Positions 1-9,369 of a stretch of 64,000 nucleotides of DNA are shown here, piece by piece. Each line of letters starts with the position of its first letter. Position 1 is the stretch's first letter. The stretch covers positions 29,704 to 93,703 of the forward strand of contig JAZJXO010000024.1 in the NCBI GenBank assembly GCA_040390855.1. The letters run 5' to 3'. The notes beneath the pieces were generated by a model that ran no database searches, had not been told where the DNA came from, and saw only the letters and a program-made list of their open reading frames with translations. The stretch comes from Parvibaculum sp040390855 (GTDB lineage Bacteria > Pseudomonadota > Alphaproteobacteria > Parvibaculales > Parvibaculaceae). Made by a program: the position numbers and the translations under genes.

Positions 1-47
1 TCGCTGTGCCGCAAGGCGTGGAAGTTCGAGTCTTCTCGACCGCACCA
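1..47 (+). tRNA. tRNA-Leu, 3' part only (5' end outside window)
   Basis: The first 47 bases end in CCA and fold as the 3' end of a class II tRNA. There is a short variable-arm hairpin (TGCC-gcaa-GGCG), then a T arm with stem GGAAG/CTTCT around the loop TTCGAGT, then the acceptor strand CGACCGC, discriminator A and an encoded CCA. A long variable arm with a GCGGTCG acceptor partner is typical of tRNA-Leu in this class of bacteria. The anticodon lies upstream of the window, so the isoacceptor is not known and Ser or Tyr is not strictly excluded. Confidence 0.75.
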
Positions 48-68
48 TGATTTTGAAGAATGAGTCTG

Positions 69-113
69 AAAGCCGGTCTTCCTTGTTGCCTCAGCAATGG
101 AAGCCGGCTTTTT
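69..113 (+). terminator. Rho-independent terminator of the tRNA
   Basis: AAAGCCGG and CTTCC pair with GGAAG and CCGGCTT (one bulged T) around a 16-base loop, and a T run follows. The element sits 21 bases after the tRNA CCA and ends that transcript before the Kelch gene. Confidence 0.85.
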
Positions 114-234
114 CATTTGTGGCCGTTCTTTTCTTGGCCTAGCCGACGCGCTGCAAATCAAGCAAACTCCCGCATCTTCGCCCCTGATTTGTCATGTGTC
201 CTGCATGGGGGCCGTATCGGAGTTTTATTGCGTC

Positions 235-1185
235 ATGCGGTTTCCTTTTCTCGTCAGCCTGTTCACCCTTGCGTTTGCATCTACGGCTTATTCGGCCGTC
301 GGCTGGCGCGAAGGTCAGCCCATGACCACCGCGCGTGCCAATGCAGGCGGTGTGCTGGTGGGCGAGGACTTATACGTTATCGGCGGCGGCAGTACGTCCG
401 GTCCGCGCAGTCTCACCGAGGTCTATGACACGATCGGCAATATCTGGCGCGCTGCCGCGCCCATGTCTGTGGGTCTGGAGCAGTTCGGCATCGCCACAGA
501 CGGCAAGCACATCTTTGTTGCAGGTGGCTATGAAACGCAGGGTGATGGCAAAAATCTTGGTACAGAGAGCAAGAATCTCTGGCTCTATGATGTGAAAACC
601 GGCAGCTGGAGTTCCGGTCCCGACATGCCGTCCGACCGTATCGGCCTGTCGCTTGCCTATGTGGATGGCAAGGTCTATGCGCTTGGTGGCAAGGGCAATG
701 ATGCTTCGCGCATTTGGGCCTATGACATTGCCGACAACGCATGGTCTGTCGTCAAATCAAGCAATCCCGCACCGCGCACCGACGCCGCCGTTATTGTTGT
801 CGGCAATGAGATTTATGTGATTGGTGGGCGCGAGGGAAGCGATCCGAGCGCGCGCGTCGATATTTTCAATCCGGCAACCGGATTGTGGAAGCAGGGGCCT
901 TCACTGCCTAGTCCGCGCGAAGACCATGCCGCCGCGATTGTCGGCAATCAGATTCATGTGAGCGGCGGTCAGAGCATTTCGCCGCCCAAATCCTATGCCG
1001 ATCATTTCATCCTTGATCTGATTTCCAACAGTTGGAGCATAGCCGCCCCCATGCCCACGCCGCGCCACGGTTCGGTTGCCGCCGGTGTCGATGGCAAATT
1101 CTTCGTGGTCGGCGGCGCTGCCGGTGCGGGCGTCTATACGGTTTTCACCGCCACCGACGTTGTCGATATTTTTACGGCCAAATAG
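235..1185 (+). CDS. Secreted Kelch-repeat beta-propeller protein
   Basis: The protein has 316 residues from the ATG at 235. That start is preferred over an upstream in-frame ATG at 97 because it places a signal peptide at the very N-terminus: a basic MRF, a hydrophobic stretch, then AYSA before VGW. The mature part has about six Kelch units, each with a GG doublet and a spaced Y and W (YVIGGG, FVAGGY, YALGGK, YVIGGR, HVSGGQ, FVVGGA). It should fold as a periplasmic or secreted propeller that binds a protein or sugar. No catalytic motif is seen and the partner is unknown. It lies 15 bases before the isovaleryl-CoA dehydrogenase gene, but a functional link is not evident. Confidence 0.8.
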   Translation: MRFPFLVSLFTLAFASTAYSAVGWREGQPMTTARANAGGVLVGEDLYVIGGGSTSGPRSLTEVYDTIGNIWRAAAPMSVGLEQFGIATDGKHIFVAGGYETQGDGKNLGTESKNLWLYDVKTGSWSSGPDMPSDRIGLSLAYVDGKVYALGGKGNDASRIWAYDIADNAWSVVKSSNPAPRTDAAVIVVGNEIYVIGGREGSDPSARVDIFNPATGLWKQGPSLPSPREDHAAAIVGNQIHVSGGQSISPPKSYADHFILDLISNSWSIAAPMPTPRHGSVAAGVDGKFFVVGGAAGAGVYTVFTATDVVDIFTAK

Positions 1186-1200
1186 AAGAGGTCAATCTCC

Positions 1201-2373
1201 ATGTCTGCTCACAATTTCCAGTCCCTCGATTTTGACCTCGGCGAAACTGCCGACATGATCCGCGATACGGTAGCGTCTTTTACCGCCGACAAGGTTAGCC
1301 CGCGTGCTGCCGAGATCGACAAGAGCAACACGTTCCCGCGCGATCTCTGGCCGGAGCTTGGTGCGCTTGGTTTACTCGGCATTACCGTCGAAGAAGACTT
1401 TGGCGGGGCAGGGCTCGGCTATCTTGAGCATGTCGTGGCGATGGAAGAACTCAGCCGTGGTTCCGCCAGCGTCGGTCTGTCCTATGGCGCTCACTCCAAT
1501 CTCTGTGTCAATCAGTTGCGTCGCTGGGGCACCGAGGCGCAGAAGCATAAATATCTCCCGAAGCTCATTTCCGGCGCGCATGTCGGTGCGCTGGCCATGT
1601 CCGAATCCGGCTCCGGTTCCGACGTCGTGTCGATGCGTCTCAAGGCCGAGAAAAAAGGCGACCGCTTCGTCCTTAACGGCAACAAGATGTGGATCACCAA
1701 TGGTCCTGATGCCGACACGCTGATTGTCTATGCCAAGACCGATCCCGCCGCCGGCCCCAAAGGCATCACGCCTTTTCTCATTGAAAAAAGTATGAAGGGT
1801 TTTTCGACAGGCCCGAAACTCGATAAATTGGGTATGCGGGGTTCGAGCACAGCCGAACTTGTGTTTCAAAATTGCGAAGTGCCGGAGGAAAATATCCTTG
1901 GTAAGTTGAACGAAGGCGTCAAGGTACTGATGTCCGGCCTCGACTATGAGCGCGCGGTCCTGTCGGGCGCACCGCTCGGCATCATGCAGGCTTGCATGGA
2001 CGTGGTGATACCTTACGTGCATGAGCGCAAACAGTTCGGCGAACCCATCGGCACATTCCAGCTTATGCAGGGCAAGCTCGCCGACATGTATTCGACCATG
2101 AATGCCTGCCGCGCTTATGTCTATGCCGTCGCCAAGGCTTGTGACCGTGGCCAGACCACGCGCAAGGATGCGGCTGGTGCGATCCTCTATGCGGCAGAAA
2201 AAGCCACATGGATGACGCTCGAAGCCATGCAGACGCTGGGCGGCAATGGTTATATCAATGACTATCCCACAGGCCGCTTGCTGCGCGACGCCAAGCTCTA
2301 CGAGATCGGCGCCGGCACATCCGAAATCCGCCGTATGCTGATCGGTCGCGAGTTGTTCACCGAAACGAAATAG
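1201..2373 (+). CDS. ivd: Isovaleryl-CoA dehydrogenase
   Basis: A 390-residue acyl-CoA dehydrogenase that oxidises isovaleryl-CoA to 3-methylcrotonyl-CoA in leucine breakdown, passing electrons to ETF through FAD. Residues 1-120 are the helical N-domain, the middle beta domain carries SESGSGSD and WITNG, and the C-terminal helical domain holds the FAD and dimer contacts. Glu250 in the DYERAV motif is where isovaleryl-CoA dehydrogenases keep the catalytic base; most other acyl-CoA dehydrogenases have it later in the chain. The closing YEIGAGTSEI motif is also typical. Both methylcrotonyl-CoA carboxylase subunits, the next enzyme of the path, lie 7 kb downstream. AGAGG precedes the start codon. 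Confidence 0.92.
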   Translation: MSAHNFQSLDFDLGETADMIRDTVASFTADKVSPRAAEIDKSNTFPRDLWPELGALGLLGITVEEDFGGAGLGYLEHVVAMEELSRGSASVGLSYGAHSNLCVNQLRRWGTEAQKHKYLPKLISGAHVGALAMSESGSGSDVVSMRLKAEKKGDRFVLNGNKMWITNGPDADTLIVYAKTDPAAGPKGITPFLIEKSMKGFSTGPKLDKLGMRGSSTAELVFQNCEVPEENILGKLNEGVKVLMSGLDYERAVLSGAPLGIMQACMDVVIPYVHERKQFGEPIGTFQLMQGKLADMYSTMNACRAYVYAVAKACDRGQTTRKDAAGAILYAAEKATWMTLEAMQTLGGNGYINDYPTGRLLRDAKLYEIGAGTSEIRRMLIGRELFTETK

Positions 2374-2384
2374 TAAGTAACGAT

Positions 2385-3173
2385 ATGTCTGTTGATGCTG
2401 TCTATGAATTGAAAGACGGCGTGGCTTCCGCCACGCCTTATGCCGCCGGTCCGTGGAATCCGACGATGCAGCACGGTGGTGCGCCCGCCTCGCTCATCAG
2501 CCACATTGTCGAAGCGATCCCCACAGCATCGCCGATGCAGGTTTCGCGCCTTACGATTGATCTGTTGCGTCCTGTGCCGGTTGGTCCGCTTACTGTCAAA
2601 AGCGATGTCGTGCGCGAGGGCAAAAAGATTCAGCTTTGCGCGGTCTCGCTTTTTTCGGGCGACAAAGAATGCGTGCGCGCGTCCGCGCTCAAAATCCGCA
2701 GCGCCGATTATCCCGAGCTTCAGGGCATCGGTGATACATCGGTCACTCTGCCCGATGCGGTCTCATCGAAGCCCGTTGATGAAATCATCCGGCGCAGCAG
2801 CGGTTTCATTTCGGGCGTCGAGATTCGTGCCGCCAAAGGGGGGTTCAGTCTACAGGGCGCTGGCGGTCCGGCGGCCTGCTGGTTCCGTTCCGTGCGTCCC
2901 ATTGTGGCGGGCTCGGTGAACTCGCCTCTGATGCGTGCGGCGATGACGGCGGATTTTTCCAACGGCGTGTCGTCAGCTTTGCAGCGTCCGTGGACATTTC
3001 TCAACGCCGATTTGTCGATCAGCCTTGTGCGTATGCCGGTCGGTGAGTGGATTTTGCTCGATGCCGAAACATGGATCGATCCGACGGGCATCGGCATAGC
3101 GGCGGGCCGCCTTGCCGATGAGCGCGGATATTTCGGACGCTGCGTCCAGAATCTTGTGGTCGAGAAAGTCTGA
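2385..3173 (+). CDS. Acyl-CoA thioesterase family protein (double hotdog)
   Basis: A 262-residue protein of the TesB-like thioesterase superfamily. The N-terminal half reads as a hotdog domain (QHGGAPASL helix start, then the DLLRPVPVGPL strand). The C-terminal half is a second hotdog-like unit with WTFLNADLS and WILLDAETW. It begins 11 bases after isovaleryl-CoA dehydrogenase on the same strand, so it is probably in the same transcript and hydrolyses an acyl-CoA of that route or protects the CoA pool. The substrate cannot be told from sequence. It ends tail to tail with the PAP2 gene, 2 bases apart. Confidence 0.8.
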   Translation: MSVDAVYELKDGVASATPYAAGPWNPTMQHGGAPASLISHIVEAIPTASPMQVSRLTIDLLRPVPVGPLTVKSDVVREGKKIQLCAVSLFSGDKECVRASALKIRSADYPELQGIGDTSVTLPDAVSSKPVDEIIRRSSGFISGVEIRAAKGGFSLQGAGGPAACWFRSVRPIVAGSVNSPLMRAAMTADFSNGVSSALQRPWTFLNADLSISLVRMPVGEWILLDAETWIDPTGIGIAAGRLADERGYFGRCVQNLVVEKV

Positions 3174-3175
3174 AC

Positions 3176-4051
3176 CTATTTCATCAGATTCACAGCGCGG
3201 AAGCCTATCGGCGCGAGACCTGTCATGTAGAAGCTTGTCGCGAAGGTGACGATGTATTCAGCAACTGTGCCCGTGAGGCCGGTGAGCGCCACAGCTTCAG
3301 TCACGAGTTTGCGGAAGACAAAGAGCATTACGATACCGCTGACACCGATGATGATCCGGCCCCACCAGGCTGGCAGCACAGGAGCTTCCGGCGCGAGGCG
3401 GTGGTCAATGTCGGCGCCGACAAGCCAGCCTGCGAGCAGGACGAGAGCGCCGACCGTCTGGTCGGCATGGTGACCATTCGGCCACGACATAAACAGGATG
3501 ACACCGACGATAACGACAATGCCGAGATGCACGACCGTCGGCAGCGTGCGGATACTGTCAAAAATTGACGATTGCATCCAGACGAAAATCAGAATGCTGA
3601 TTGCACCGAGCGAGAGGCCCGTCAGGATGTCGTCGATGTCATGGACACCGAGATAGAGACGGCTCAGGCACACGCCTGCCACAATGAAGATAGCGGCTGG
3701 CCAGGCCCAAGGGCGCTTGAGTTCATAGGCGATCCACATCCACATGGCGAAGGCGACCTGTGCGTGGCCGCTGGGGCGTCCGTAGGAGCCTTCGACGCGC
3801 TGGTCGAGCCAGATTTTGCGCGGCGGGCGCGGGTCTTGCCACAGATCTTTGAGCCAGCCGTTCAGCACCGCCGAAATGGCGATGATGACGACGAGGCGCA
3901 TCGCCTTGGTGCGGTCCCAGAGCCAATAGGTCAACGGCAAAGCCATGAGGAAAAAGAGCGTGTAGCCGAGCCATGTGAAGGCATTGGCGACAATCGTTGC
4001 GGTGTCGCTGCGCAAGGGCAGAACCCAATTCATATTGTGTAGAAAATCCAC
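3176..4051 (-). CDS. PAP2-family membrane phosphatase
   Basis: A 291-residue integral membrane protein with several hydrophobic spans. The three phosphatase motifs of the type 2 phosphatidic acid phosphatase family are complete: Lys68 to Arg75-Pro76 (KDLWQDPRP), PSGH at 93-96, and Ser130-Arg131 to His137 and Asp141 (SRLYLGVHDIDD). The catalytic histidines face the periplasmic side in this family, where it dephosphorylates lipid phosphates such as phosphatidic acid or undecaprenyl diphosphate. The start is GTG with a strong GGGGGAG six bases before it; an internal ATG at 4033 is less well placed. The exact substrate is unknown. A lone gene, divergent from the thiolase. Confidence 0.88.
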   Translation of the reverse strand: MDFLHNMNWVLPLRSDTATIVANAFTWLGYTLFFLMALPLTYWLWDRTKAMRLVVIIAISAVLNGWLKDLWQDPRPPRKIWLDQRVEGSYGRPSGHAQVAFAMWMWIAYELKRPWAWPAAIFIVAGVCLSRLYLGVHDIDDILTGLSLGAISILIFVWMQSSIFDSIRTLPTVVHLGIVVIVGVILFMSWPNGHHADQTVGALVLLAGWLVGADIDHRLAPEAPVLPAWWGRIIIGVSGIVMLFVFRKLVTEAVALTGLTGTVAEYIVTFATSFYMTGLAPIGFRAVNLMK

Positions 4052-4142
4052 GTCTCTCTCCCCCGAAAGGTTCTTTTGGGCTAGTGTCTATGGTGAAGCA
4101 CCTGCCGGTTATTAGGCTGGCATCGTAGACCGAGGAGTTCTT

Positions 4143-5339
4143 ATGGCCCAGACCAATTCCGCCTCTGATCCTGTCGTCATCGTCAGCGCCGCGCGCACCG
4201 CCATGGGCGGCTTTCAGGGTGTCTTGTCCGATCTCACCGGTCCGGAAATCGGCGCGGTTGCGGTGAAGGCTGCCGTTGAACGGGCGGGGTTATCGGCCAC
4301 GGCGGTTGATGAAGTGCTGATGGGTTGCGTCTTGTCGGCAGGCGCCAAGCAGGCTCCCGCGCGTCAGGCGGCGATCTATGCGGGCCTCGATGAGGGCACG
4401 CCCTGCACCACGATCAACAAGATGTGCGGCTCCGGCATGAAGGCGGTGATGATGGCGCATGATGCGATCATCGCAGGCCATGGCGACGTCATCGTCGCGG
4501 GCGGCATGGAGAGCATGACCAATGCGCCCTATCTTCTGCCCAAGGCACGCGGCGGTTTCCGTCTGGGTCATGGCGAGGTCAAGGATCATATGTTCCTCGA
4601 CGGACTTGAAGACGCATACGAAGGTCGCCTGATGGGCTCCTATGCCGAAGAAACGGCGCGGGCGCATCAGTTCTCGCGCGACATGCAGGATGCCTATGCG
4701 ATTGAATCCCTCAAGCGCGCGCAACGCGCCTGCACCGATGGCAGCTTTGCGCCTGAGATCGTTCCCGTCGCCGTGAAGACGCGCAAAGGCGAAGTGGAAA
4801 TCGTCACCGACGAGCAGCCGGGCAAAGCGGATGCGACAAAAATCCCGACGCTGAAACCTGCCTTTGCCAGAGACGGTTCCGTGACAGCCGCCAATTCATC
4901 CTCGATCTCGGACGGTGCCGCCGCGCTCGTGCTGATGCGCCTGTCGGAAGCAGAGCGACGCGGCCTGAAACCGCTCGCTGCCATTCGTGGTCACACGATG
5001 TATGCGCAGGCCCCTGCCTGGTTTTCGACTGCGCCCATCGGCGCGATGAATAAACTCTTCGAGCGCACCGGCTGGACGAAAAATGATGTTGATGCCTATG
5101 AGGTCAACGAGGCCTTCGCCGTCGTCGCTATGGCCGCGATCAAGGAACTTGGCCTCACGCATGACAATGTGAATGTCTATGGCGGTGCGTGCGCGCTTGG
5201 TCACCCCATCGGTGCGTCCGGCGCGCGCATTCTCGTGACCCTGCTCAATGTGTTGAAGCATAAAGGCGGCACGCGCGGCGTTGCGTCTCTCTGCATCGGC
5301 GGCGGCGAAGCAACGGCCATGGCTGTGGAACTCATGTAA
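4143..5339 (+). CDS. Acetyl-CoA acetyltransferase (thiolase)
   Basis: A 398-residue thiolase of the biosynthetic/degradative acetoacetyl-CoA type. The catalytic set is complete: Cys95 in NKMCGSG, His354 in ALGHPIGASG and Cys384 in LCIGGGE, and the family motif NEAFA is present. It would join two acetyl-CoA or cleave acetoacetyl-CoA, the last step of leucine and ketone-body breakdown, which fits the neighbouring isovaleryl-CoA dehydrogenase and methylcrotonyl-CoA carboxylase genes. No polyhydroxybutyrate gene is next to it, so phaA is not supported over atoB. GAGGAG lies just before the ATG. The next gene starts 10 bases downstream. Confidence 0.92.
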   Translation: MAQTNSASDPVVIVSAARTAMGGFQGVLSDLTGPEIGAVAVKAAVERAGLSATAVDEVLMGCVLSAGAKQAPARQAAIYAGLDEGTPCTTINKMCGSGMKAVMMAHDAIIAGHGDVIVAGGMESMTNAPYLLPKARGGFRLGHGEVKDHMFLDGLEDAYEGRLMGSYAEETARAHQFSRDMQDAYAIESLKRAQRACTDGSFAPEIVPVAVKTRKGEVEIVTDEQPGKADATKIPTLKPAFARDGSVTAANSSSISDGAAALVLMRLSEAERRGLKPLAAIRGHTMYAQAPAWFSTAPIGAMNKLFERTGWTKNDVDAYEVNEAFAVVAMAAIKELGLTHDNVNVYGGACALGHPIGASGARILVTLLNVLKHKGGTRGVASLCIGGGEATAMAVELM

Positions 5340-5349
5340 GCGGGGATAA

Positions 5350-6240
5350 ATGGCGGGAGAGCGGTTGAACGCAGCGCGAGAGCTTGTGTGTAAACTCGGC
5401 TTCTGGTCGGGTCCAGTCGATCCTCATCCGCTCACCGGCGGCATCACCAATCTCAATTTCCGTGTGCGCGACGGCGGCGCGGAATATGTCGTGCGCATCG
5501 CAGAGGACATTCCCGTCCATCAGGTCATGCGCTTCAACGAGCTGGCGGCGAACCGCGCCGCCTTTCACGCAGGCATCGCGCCGGAAGTTGTCCATGCCGG
5601 GCCGGGTGTGCTCGTCACGCGGTTTATTGATGCCGCAACGCTCACTGCCGACCGCGCCCGCGATCCGGCATTTATCGAGCGCTTCATTCCCACCTTGCAA
5701 AAATGTCACCGCGATGTGCCGCGCCATTTGCGCGGACCCGTCCTCACGTTCTGGCCGTTCCATGTCGTGCGTGATTATGCCTTGCGATTGACCGAAGACA
5801 AAAGCGAACACGTTGCCAAACTTGTTCCGCTGATGGCCAGTGCCGACGTGCTCGAAAAAGCTGTCGGCCCGATCGAGCTTGTGTTCGGCCATAATGACAT
5901 GCTCGCCGGAAACCTGATGGATGACGGCAAGCGCATCTGGATGATCGACTGGGAATATGCAGGTTTCGGCAGTCCTTTGTTCGACCTTTCCAATTTTTCC
6001 TCCAATAACGAGTTGAGCCAGGTGCAGGAACGCGCATTGTTGTCGGCCTATTTCGACCACCCTGCCGATGATGCTCTGTGGCACCGCTATGCCGCGATGA
6101 AAGTCGCATCGCTTCTGCGCGAAACCATGTGGAGCATGGTGTCCGAGCGCCACTCAAAAATTGATCATGACTATTCCGCTTATACCGCCGAAAATCTCGC
6201 GCGGTTCGAGCGGGCCTATGACGCTTTCCGTAGCCTCTGA
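5350..6240 (+). CDS. Choline/ethanolamine kinase-like phosphotransferase
   Basis: A 296-residue protein of the choline kinase/aminoglycoside phosphotransferase fold. An N-lobe glycine-rich segment (LTGGITNLNF) and a conserved EYVVRI strand lead to the catalytic loop His181-Asn182-Asp183 (GHNDMLAGN). The metal-binding Asp200 sits in IDWEYAG, the form usual for choline kinases rather than antibiotic phosphotransferases. It starts 10 bases after the thiolase and ends just before the dimethylglycine-dehydrogenase-like gene. That suggests it acts on a choline-related or other small amino alcohol. The true substrate is not shown by sequence. Confidence 0.82.
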   Translation: MAGERLNAARELVCKLGFWSGPVDPHPLTGGITNLNFRVRDGGAEYVVRIAEDIPVHQVMRFNELAANRAAFHAGIAPEVVHAGPGVLVTRFIDAATLTADRARDPAFIERFIPTLQKCHRDVPRHLRGPVLTFWPFHVVRDYALRLTEDKSEHVAKLVPLMASADVLEKAVGPIELVFGHNDMLAGNLMDDGKRIWMIDWEYAGFGSPLFDLSNFSSNNELSQVQERALLSAYFDHPADDALWHRYAAMKVASLLRETMWSMVSERHSKIDHDYSAYTAENLARFERAYDAFRSL

Positions 6241-6253
6241 AAACGAGAAGAAA

Positions 6254-8698
6254 ATGGCCCCTGTTCCGTCTCACGCGCGTGCTGTCATTATCGGCGGAGG
6301 GATCATCGGTTGTTCCACCGCCTATCATCTCGCCAAGCTCGGCTGGAGCGATGTTGTTCTGCTGGAGCGCAACAAACTCACCAGCGGCAGCACGTTTCAT
6401 GCGGCGGGCCTTGTCGGCCAGTTGCGCAATTCGGCCAACATCACGCAGCTTCTCGGTCACTCCGTCGCCCTCTATGCTGAACTCGAAAAAGAAACGGGTC
6501 TTGCGACGGGTTGGCGGCGCACCGGCGGTCTGCGCCTTGCGTGCTCGCAGCCCCGCATGACAGAGTTGAAACGTCAGGTGACGACCGCGCGGAGCTTCGG
6601 TCTTGAGATGCACGTATTGAGCGCGAAGGAGGCGCAAGATCTCTGGCCTGTCATGTCGCTCGACGGCGTCATCGGCGCGACCTTCATTCCGTCCGATGGT
6701 CAGGCAAATCCTTCCGACATCACGCAGGCGCTGGCGCGCGGGGCGCGGATGCATGGCGCGAAGATCATCGAGGATTGTCCTGTCACCACGATCACGCGTG
6801 ACGCAAAGGGCGTCACCGGCGTCGTCACACCTTTCGGTACCATCGCCTGCGAGACGATCATCCTCTGCGCCGGACAATGGACCCGCGAGGTCGCTGCGCA
6901 AGTCGGCGTCAACGTGCCTCTAGTCTCTGTCGAGCATCAATATCTCATCACCGAACCCATTGCCGGTGTGACGCGCGATTTGCCCACCATGCGCGACGCG
7001 GACAATCTCATCTATTTCCGCGAGGAAGTCGGCGGTCTGACAATGGGCGGCTACGAGCCCAATCCGAAACCATGGGCGATTGACGGCATCCCTGAAGGCT
7101 TCCACTTCACCTTGCTCAACAATGATCTCGATCATTTCGAACAGATCATGGAACGCGCCGTCATGCGCGTGCCCGCGTTGGAAACAACCGGCATCAAGGA
7201 TTTCATCAACGGGCCGGAAAGTTTCACGCCTGACGGAAATTTCATTCTGGGTGAAGCGCCGGAATGTCCGAGGCTTTTTGTTGGTGCGGGTTTCAATGCG
7301 TTTGGCATCGCGTCTGCGGGTGGGGCGGGCAAGGCGCTTGCCGAATGGGCAGCGGCAGGCGAGCAGCCCTATGATCTCTGGCCCGTTGACATCCGCCGTT
7401 TCGGTCGTCCGCATCGCGATGTCGGCTTTGTCCGCGCCCGCACGTTGGAGCTTTATGCCAAGCATTACACAATCGGCTGGCCGGGCGAGGAACATTCGTC
7501 GGGCCGCCCAAACCGCCGCTCGCCGCTTTATGACCGCCTGAAAGATGCAGGCGCCGTCTTCGGTGAAAAGCTCGGCTGGGAGCGCCCCAACTGGTTTGCG
7601 CCGCTCGGTGGCGAGAATGTCGAGCGCTATAGTTTCGGGCGGCCCAACTGGTTTGATGTGGTCAGCAACGAGCATAAAGCAACGCGTGAACAGGTGGCGC
7701 TGTTCGATCAAAGCTCGTTTGCGAAGTTCATGCTGATCGGACGCGATGCGGGCGTGGCGCTTGACTGGATTTGCGCCAACAACGTCACCAAAGCGCCGGG
7801 TACACTCACATACACGCAGATGCTGAACAAACGCGGCGGTATCGAATGTGATCTCACCGTCGCGCGTCTTGCTGAAGATCGTTTTTACATCGTCACAGGC
7901 ACAGGTTTTGCGACTCATGATTTCGACTGGATTACGCGTAACATACCGGCGGGCCTTGACGCACAGCTTGTCGATGTGACATCGGGCTATGCGACGCTGG
8001 CGCTGATGGGGCCGAATGCGCGTGCCCTTTTGTCACGCGTGACGCGTGACGATGTGTCGAACGAGGCATTCCCTTTTGCCCATGTCCGCGAGATCATCAT
8101 CGCCGGTGCGCCCTCGCTTGCTCTGCGTGTGACTTATGTGGGCGAGCTTGGCTGGGAGTTGCATATTCCGACTGAGTTCGCGCTCACGGTTTACGATGCG
8201 TTGAAGCGGGAAGGGGAGGTGCTCGGCCTTGTGGATGCAGGCTACCGCGCCATCGAAACATTGCGGCTCGAAAAAGGGTATCGCGCATGGGCTGCCGAAA
8301 TCGGACCGGACCATACATCGCTCGAAGCAGGGCTTGGCTGGGCGGTGAAGCTCAAAAGCGGCAAACCGTTTCTCGGTCGTGAGGCGCTTGCCGCACAAAA
8401 AGAAGCACCGCTCAAAAAACTTATGGCGACATTCACGGTGGCCGATCCGAAAGTGTCGCTCTTCGGGCGCGAGACGATCATCCGGAACGGCGAGCGCGTC
8501 GGCTGGCTCACCAGCGGTGGCTGGGGCTATACGGTCGAGCGCAATATCGGTTACGGCTTTGTGCGCCGTGCAGCGGGCGTTGATCGTGACTTTATTTTAA
8601 GCGGCACTTACGAACTTGAAGTCGCCACCGAGCGTGTGCCCTGTAAGGTGCATATGGATGCGCTTTACGATCCAGCATCCGCGCGTGTGCGTGCCTAG
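6254..8698 (+). CDS. FAD-dependent oxidoreductase, dimethylglycine/sarcosine dehydrogenase-like with GcvT C-domain
   Basis: An 814-residue two-part enzyme. Residues 1-410 are a DAO-type FAD domain with GGGIIG at 14-19 and SGSTFHAAGL, where His49 matches the residue that binds FAD covalently in dimethylglycine dehydrogenase. The rest is a GcvT/aminomethyltransferase-like folate-binding region (LVDVTSGYATLALMGPNA, GLVDAGYRAIETLRLEKGYRAW). Such enzymes demethylate dimethylglycine, sarcosine or related N-methyl amines and pass C1 units to tetrahydrofolate. The ATG at 6254 is chosen because homologues start shortly before the FAD motif; in-frame ATGs at 6161 and 6218 would overlap the kinase gene. 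The last four bases (CTAG) are shared with the TetR gene on the other strand. Confidence 0.85.
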   Translation: MAPVPSHARAVIIGGGIIGCSTAYHLAKLGWSDVVLLERNKLTSGSTFHAAGLVGQLRNSANITQLLGHSVALYAELEKETGLATGWRRTGGLRLACSQPRMTELKRQVTTARSFGLEMHVLSAKEAQDLWPVMSLDGVIGATFIPSDGQANPSDITQALARGARMHGAKIIEDCPVTTITRDAKGVTGVVTPFGTIACETIILCAGQWTREVAAQVGVNVPLVSVEHQYLITEPIAGVTRDLPTMRDADNLIYFREEVGGLTMGGYEPNPKPWAIDGIPEGFHFTLLNNDLDHFEQIMERAVMRVPALETTGIKDFINGPESFTPDGNFILGEAPECPRLFVGAGFNAFGIASAGGAGKALAEWAAAGEQPYDLWPVDIRRFGRPHRDVGFVRARTLELYAKHYTIGWPGEEHSSGRPNRRSPLYDRLKDAGAVFGEKLGWERPNWFAPLGGENVERYSFGRPNWFDVVSNEHKATREQVALFDQSSFAKFMLIGRDAGVALDWICANNVTKAPGTLTYTQMLNKRGGIECDLTVARLAEDRFYIVTGTGFATHDFDWITRNIPAGLDAQLVDVTSGYATLALMGPNARALLSRVTRDDVSNEAFPFAHVREIIIAGAPSLALRVTYVGELGWELHIPTEFALTVYDALKREGEVLGLVDAGYRAIETLRLEKGYRAWAAEIGPDHTSLEAGLGWAVKLKSGKPFLGREALAAQKEAPLKKLMATFTVADPKVSLFGRETIIRNGERVGWLTSGGWGYTVERNIGYGFVRRAAGVDRDFILSGTYELEVATERVPCKVHMDALYDPASARVRA

Positions 8699-9285
8699 GG
8701 CATGACACCTTGCATGACGAGGCGCGTATGGACCGCGATCAACGCATCACTGTCGATGCGGCCTTTGGGTGAATACCAGGTGCAGATGCCCGTCAGCATC
8801 GCAAGGATCGCATAGGTGCTGACGCGAATGTCTGCGGTTTTGAATTTCTTCGCGGCGACACCGGCCTCCAGAATATCCGCCAGCCGGTTTTCATAGTCGC
8901 GGCGCAGATTGACGATGCGCTTGCGGTTCTTCGGTTCGAGACTTCGCAACTCCGCCGAGCCGATGAAGACTTCGCGTTTACGCTCGATGTGATAGGTCAG
9001 GTGAAACGCGATAAAGGCTTCAAGCCTTTTGCGCGGATCCTTTATCCCCGCCAGCCCCTCGTCCACGCGTTCCATCAGTGCAACCATGTGATTGTGGATC
9101 AGATCGAACAGCAATTCCTGTTTGGTGTTGATGTGATTATAGAGCGATCCCGGCTGCAATCCGACTTTGGCCGCGAGGTCGCGCAATGACATGGCGTCAT
9201 AGCCCTTCGTATAGATGAGCTGTAGCCCCGCCTCGTGAATGGCGGCCAGTGTCCTTGGTCCCGATGAGCCGGTGGTTCTGGCCAT
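8695..9285 (-). CDS. TetR-family transcriptional regulator
   Basis: A 196-residue repressor-type protein. The N-terminal helix-turn-helix (about residues 10-58) is well conserved in form, with LRDLAAKVGLQPGSLYNHINTK. The C-terminal helical part should bind the inducer and dimerise. It is transcribed away from the methylcrotonyl-CoA carboxylase genes, with 128 bases between the two starts, so it probably controls them and itself in response to a branched acyl-CoA. A TetR-type regulator of leucine catabolism (LiuQ) has been described in other proteobacteria, but that identity is inference here. Confidence 0.85.
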   Translation of the reverse strand: MARTTGSSGPRTLAAIHEAGLQLIYTKGYDAMSLRDLAAKVGLQPGSLYNHINTKQELLFDLIHNHMVALMERVDEGLAGIKDPRKRLEAFIAFHLTYHIERKREVFIGSAELRSLEPKNRKRIVNLRRDYENRLADILEAGVAAKKFKTADIRVSTYAILAMLTGICTWYSPKGRIDSDALIAVHTRLVMQGVMP

Positions 9286-9369
9286 AGTTTTAGATGTTTC
9301 AATGGGTTGGCGGTTTATCCCCGGAGGGGAGCAAAGGAGATCTGTCTTGCTTGCTCCTCCAATTAAATG

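Noticed and set aside
5332..6153. Long minus-strand open frame over the kinase-like gene
   Set aside because: Long antisense frames are common in GC-rich codon-biased genes; the plus-strand product has full catalytic motifs.
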